64,000 bases of DNA from Solobacterium sp. (GTDB lineage Bacteria; Bacillota_I; Bacilli_A; Erysipelotrichales; Erysipelotrichaceae). The notes under the pieces were generated by a model. It was not told the DNA's origin. It saw nothing but the letters and a program-made list of their open reading frames with translations, and searched no databases. How positions within the stretch are numbered: position 1 is the first letter of the stretch; every line of letters starts with the position of its first letter. The stretch spans positions 29,405-93,404 of the forward strand of contig JAFUFO010000031.1 in NCBI GenBank assembly GCA_017469885.1, given 5' to 3'. The position numbers were made by a program, and so were the translations under genes. Of the stretch, positions 61,789 to 64,000 are shown piece by piece.

Positions 61789-61820
61789 ATGTGAATGTGT
61801 AAAATATTACACATTCACAT
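61789..61820. repeat. 14-bp perfect inverted repeat beside the recombinase gene
   Basis: ATGTGAATGTGTAA (61789-61802), AATA spacer, TTACACATTCACAT (61807-61820), 46 bases beyond the recombinase stop. There is no T run after the hairpin on the minus strand, so a recombinase-binding or attachment-site role is more likely than termination. Confidence 0.5.
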
Positions 61821-61866
61821 TTGGTCGAAAGACCAGTTTACATCATTTGATCTCATGATCACACCT

Positions 61867-63177
61867 CTATGAATTAAGGTACCGGACATTAATCGATTTA
61901 GACTTCCCATCATAAACAATAGTTTCAATCGTCCTTTGAAGGAACTCTCGTTTTTCAGAATATGGAAGTCCCAGGAAAGAAGTATGTTCTTGTCCATTAG
62001 CAAGAATTTTAAGACATCGATCCAATTTCACCATATCCTCCTGCTTCCTGCAAAGTAGCCCTGTAAGATATGAATAATCTGTGTCGTATTTGATTGCATC
62101 TGCCGGAATCTTATCAAGGATATCAGTCAGCTCATCATACTTGTACTTGAGTTCTTCGATATCATTAAAATACTTTTCTTTTTGCAGTTCCTGTGTAAGC
62201 AGCGCCTCACAATTCAAATTAATCTCTTTTTCAGAAACTTGGATATGGCAATATGTGCATTGATAATACATATGAACCTTTCCATTTTTGCTCTTTGAAC
62301 TGTGATTATGCATGACATTCCCGCATTTTTTGCAAACGACCATATTGTTATAAACATACTCTTTACGTTGAACCGTACTTTTTCCTGTCATTCGAATATG
62401 GGCTAATTCAAACAGATCCTTGTCGATAATCGGAACTGTGTGATTATCATAATCCTGTCCAAATCGCGAAAACGTCCCGTAATAAATTTTATTATTCAGA
62501 ATTTTCTCAATTGCAACATCAGTCCAAGACCTTCCACCTGCGTTCTCGTTTTTCAGTTCATTCCTTAAGGACCTAATGGAATAGTCCTTATACGCAATGC
62601 TTTCAAAAATCCTGATAACCACTTTCGCTTCTTCATCATTAACGATCAGCTTATGATTATCTTCTGGGTCCCTCAAGTATCCGAATGGAGCTCCCAGCAT
62701 TGCATAATTACCCTGCCTTGCTGATTCCTTAATCCCCCGTTTTGTCCGATCCGAAATCGTATCTTGTTCCCACTGAGCAATTAACACAATCAAAAAAATA
62801 AAGAATCTGCCCATTGGGGTCTTAGTATCAATTTTTTCAGTGATACTGATTAAGCTGACACTATAAGCATCAAACATCTCCAGCAAGGTCGCCAAATCCT
62901 TTACCCTTCTTGTCAATCTGTCGAGATTATGAATCACAATCACATCGACCTGTTTGTGTTTAACAAGTGTCAGTATCTCATTCATTTTCGGTCGATCAAG
63001 GGATTTCGCTGAAGCACCTTCTTCTCTGATCATTTTGAACTCATAGGTATCATCTTCATAATATATATCCACATACTTCTCGATCTTCTTTTCCTGGTCA
63101 TCAAGATTAAATCCATATCGCGCCTGATCTCTTGTTGACTCTCTACCATAACCAACTATCCGAAGCTTAGAAGACAT
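61867..63177 (-). CDS. Large serine recombinase
   Basis: A 436-residue integrase/resolvase. The catalytic N-terminus has GYGRESTRDQ (Ser14), IHNLDRLTRRVKDLATLLE and the QWEQDTISDRTKRGIKE helix. A recombinase DNA-binding domain follows (YGYLRD-like GAPFGYLRDPEDN), then a zinc ribbon with CKKCGNVM and CTYC near 285-310, and a coiled-coil C-terminus. The start at 63177 lies within the last codons of the upstream gene (11-base overlap) with GAGAGG upstream. Codon use and AT content differ from the rest of the window, so the gene was probably acquired by transfer. Confidence 0.9.
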   Translation of the reverse strand: MSSKLRIVGYGRESTRDQARYGFNLDDQEKKIEKYVDIYYEDDTYEFKMIREEGASAKSLDRPKMNEILTLVKHKQVDVIVIHNLDRLTRRVKDLATLLEMFDAYSVSLISITEKIDTKTPMGRFFIFLIVLIAQWEQDTISDRTKRGIKESARQGNYAMLGAPFGYLRDPEDNHKLIVNDEEAKVVIRIFESIAYKDYSIRSLRNELKNENAGGRSWTDVAIEKILNNKIYYGTFSRFGQDYDNHTVPIIDKDLFELAHIRMTGKSTVQRKEYVYNNMVVCKKCGNVMHNHSSKSKNGKVHMYYQCTYCHIQVSEKEINLNCEALLTQELQKEKYFNDIEELKYKYDELTDILDKIPADAIKYDTDYSYLTGLLCRKQEDMVKLDRCLKILANGQEHTSFLGLPYSEKREFLQRTIETIVYDGKSKSINVRYLNS

Positions 63178-63823
63178 ACTTTTGTATCCTCTCATATTCA
63201 CTCGTATAAATCGGTTCAACTGTGTTCATCATATAATCAACATTAATGTGGTCAATATAAGCTCGGATCATAGCTTTCTGTTCATCCGCTGATTGGGAGA
63301 AAAAGATCATATTTTGAATTTCCTGCTTCCTCTTACTGATTGTTTCTTCAAGTTCTTTTTTTTCTTCTGAATAAATTTCCATCATTTTTCGATAATAGTC
63401 TTCATCCAGAGACCTATAAGAATAGCCGTAGATTAATTCTCTCATTTCATCACTAACCAATTGATATCTTTTCTTTGGTTTTCGAAGATCTTCATAAATG
63501 TAATGAGTTCGGACCATATCATCCAGTGAATCACCAATGAAATGTATAATCCTAGATTCATTCATATATGTATGGCAAGTCGGGCATCTATAGTACAAAT
63601 AGGTTATCCCATTGCTCTTTGTTGTTGATGTATGCTCGCATTCACAGCCGCAGCTATCACACCAAACCTTTCCTTTGAATAAGTAATGAAACTTTCGGAA
63701 GTCCCTCCCTGTTGCATTTGCATTCGCTTTGTCCCAGAGCTCTTCATCCACAATGGCCGGAGTATGGTCGGCATGCGATAAAGTATCTGTAAGCATTTGC
63801 TGAATTTCTAACATCCGATCCAT
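63167..63823 (-). CDS. Serine-recombinase-like protein lacking the catalytic domain
   Basis: A 218-residue protein equal to only the C-terminal half of a serine recombinase: a short recombinase-domain end (AIVDEELWDKANANA), a zinc ribbon with CDSCGCEC and CPTCHTYM, and a long coiled coil (about 130-200, SEEKKELEETISKRKQEIQN). The Ser-containing resolvase domain is absent. The ATG at 63823 has AAAGGTGG upstream. It overlaps the intact recombinase by 11 bases, so the two are made together; the partner could assist DNA binding or directionality. Alternatively it is a truncated relic. Confidence 0.75.
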   Translation of the reverse strand: MDRMLEIQQMLTDTLSHADHTPAIVDEELWDKANANATGRDFRKFHYLFKGKVWCDSCGCECEHTSTTKSNGITYLYYRCPTCHTYMNESRIIHFIGDSLDDMVRTHYIYEDLRKPKKRYQLVSDEMRELIYGYSYRSLDEDYYRKMMEIYSEEKKELEETISKRKQEIQNMIFFSQSADEQKAMIRAYIDHINVDYMMNTVEPIYTSEYERIQKYVF

Positions 63824-63885
63824 TTTATTGCCACCTTTTATTTCCCTTGGTCTATATTCGCCATCCCGTTTCTCCAAAATAAAAA

Positions 63886-63915
63886 GGGCATACCTTCATT
63901 TCTGAAAGCATGCCC
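63886..63915 (-). terminator. Terminator upstream of the recombinase pair
   Basis: On the minus strand GGGCAT and ATGCCC arms, extended by GAA/TTC, then TTTTTATTTT. Ends the gene entering from the right edge. Confidence 0.65.
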
Positions 63916-63939
63916 TGCGCCACTGCAGCCTGCTATAAG

Positions 63940-64000
63940 TTATTTGTTTACTTCTGCCGTTTCACCGGTGACTTGTTTCTGGCATCTCAGCCAGAGCATC
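63940..64000 (-). CDS. Partial gene entering from the right edge
   Basis: Open reading frame on the minus strand running off the window, with 19 visible codons ending CQKQVTGETAEVNK and TAA at 63942-63940, then a terminator. Too short to name. It is part of the AT-rich block. Confidence 0.3.
   Translation of the reverse strand, partial: MLWLRCQKQVTGETAEVNK

Noticed and set aside
1..64000. CRISPR arrays, tRNA and rRNA genes
   Set aside because: Read for regular direct repeats, cloverleaf and rRNA-like conserved stretches; none found by eye.

Overview
The window looks like chromosome from a low-to-mid GC Gram-positive anaerobe (Bacillota), probably a gut member of the Erysipelotrichia or a close relative. 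This is inferred from strong AGGAGG-type ribosome sites, many lipoproteins with a lipobox, a uridine kinase carrying a ThrRS-like N-terminus, ferredoxin-type and FMN lipoprotein oxidoreductases, and genes on both strands using TGA as a stop (standard code). No rRNA, tRNA or CRISPR array was seen.

Layout. 1-4.4 kb: an acyl-CoA-ligase-like enzyme coupled to an acyltransferase-fold protein, the manganese exporter mntP, and a PPK2-type polyphosphate kinase. 4.4-8.9 kb: a tightly overlapped msrA-ppk1-uridine kinase operon. 9-19 kb: MATE exporter, tex, a membrane protein with a possible papain-like domain, a lipoprotein, a LOG-family hydrolase, an MFS-AlkD pair and an ECF sigma/anti-sigma pair. 19-24.6 kb: a complete branched-chain amino-acid ABC operon (livJ-H-M-G-F) ending in a CBS-CBS-ACT protein. 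24.7-27.2 kb: a small membrane-protein operon that includes a 53-residue protein, plus a shortened solute-binding lipoprotein. 27.3-33.2 kb: a lipoprotein flavin reductase with two FMN domains, divergent from a MerR regulator across a textbook 19-bp-spacer promoter, then a FeoA-FeoB fusion broken by a G7 frameshift. 33.2-41.8 kb: MATE, Fe-S aldo/keto reductase, ogt, a mannose-phosphate isomerase fused to a ROK sugar kinase, an M1 peptidase lipoprotein and small genes.

41.9-46.2 kb is a compact class II lanthipeptide locus: a LanM of the three-cysteine (CCG) type, a classical double-glycine precursor, and a second precursor-like protein that joins a Nif11-like leader ending in SGG to a zinc-ribbon-like core. 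No dedicated LanT transporter is visible. 46.3-51.6 kb is a pectin/rhamnogalacturonan-type module (MATE, YetA/PcRGLX-like lyase, KdgF-like cupin, AraC regulator) with a decayed gene tail. 51.7-54.5 kb holds an uncharacterised two-gene pair: a two-TM protein and an Hsp70/actin-fold ATPase with its own hydrophobic hairpin. 54.7-57.6 kb encodes a 950-residue Fe-S/FAD oxidoreductase.

57.7-64 kb is a patchwork. The 3' ends of a sugar isomerase and a divergent AraC gene abut, as one deletion would leave them. Next come an unknown gene, a patatin-like lipase and a TlpA-like protein. The last 2.6 kb are clearly more AT-rich and contain a RhuM-like remnant, a 14-bp perfect inverted repeat, and two overlapping serine-recombinase genes, one lacking the catalytic domain. 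This looks like the edge of a mobile element that continues past the right end.
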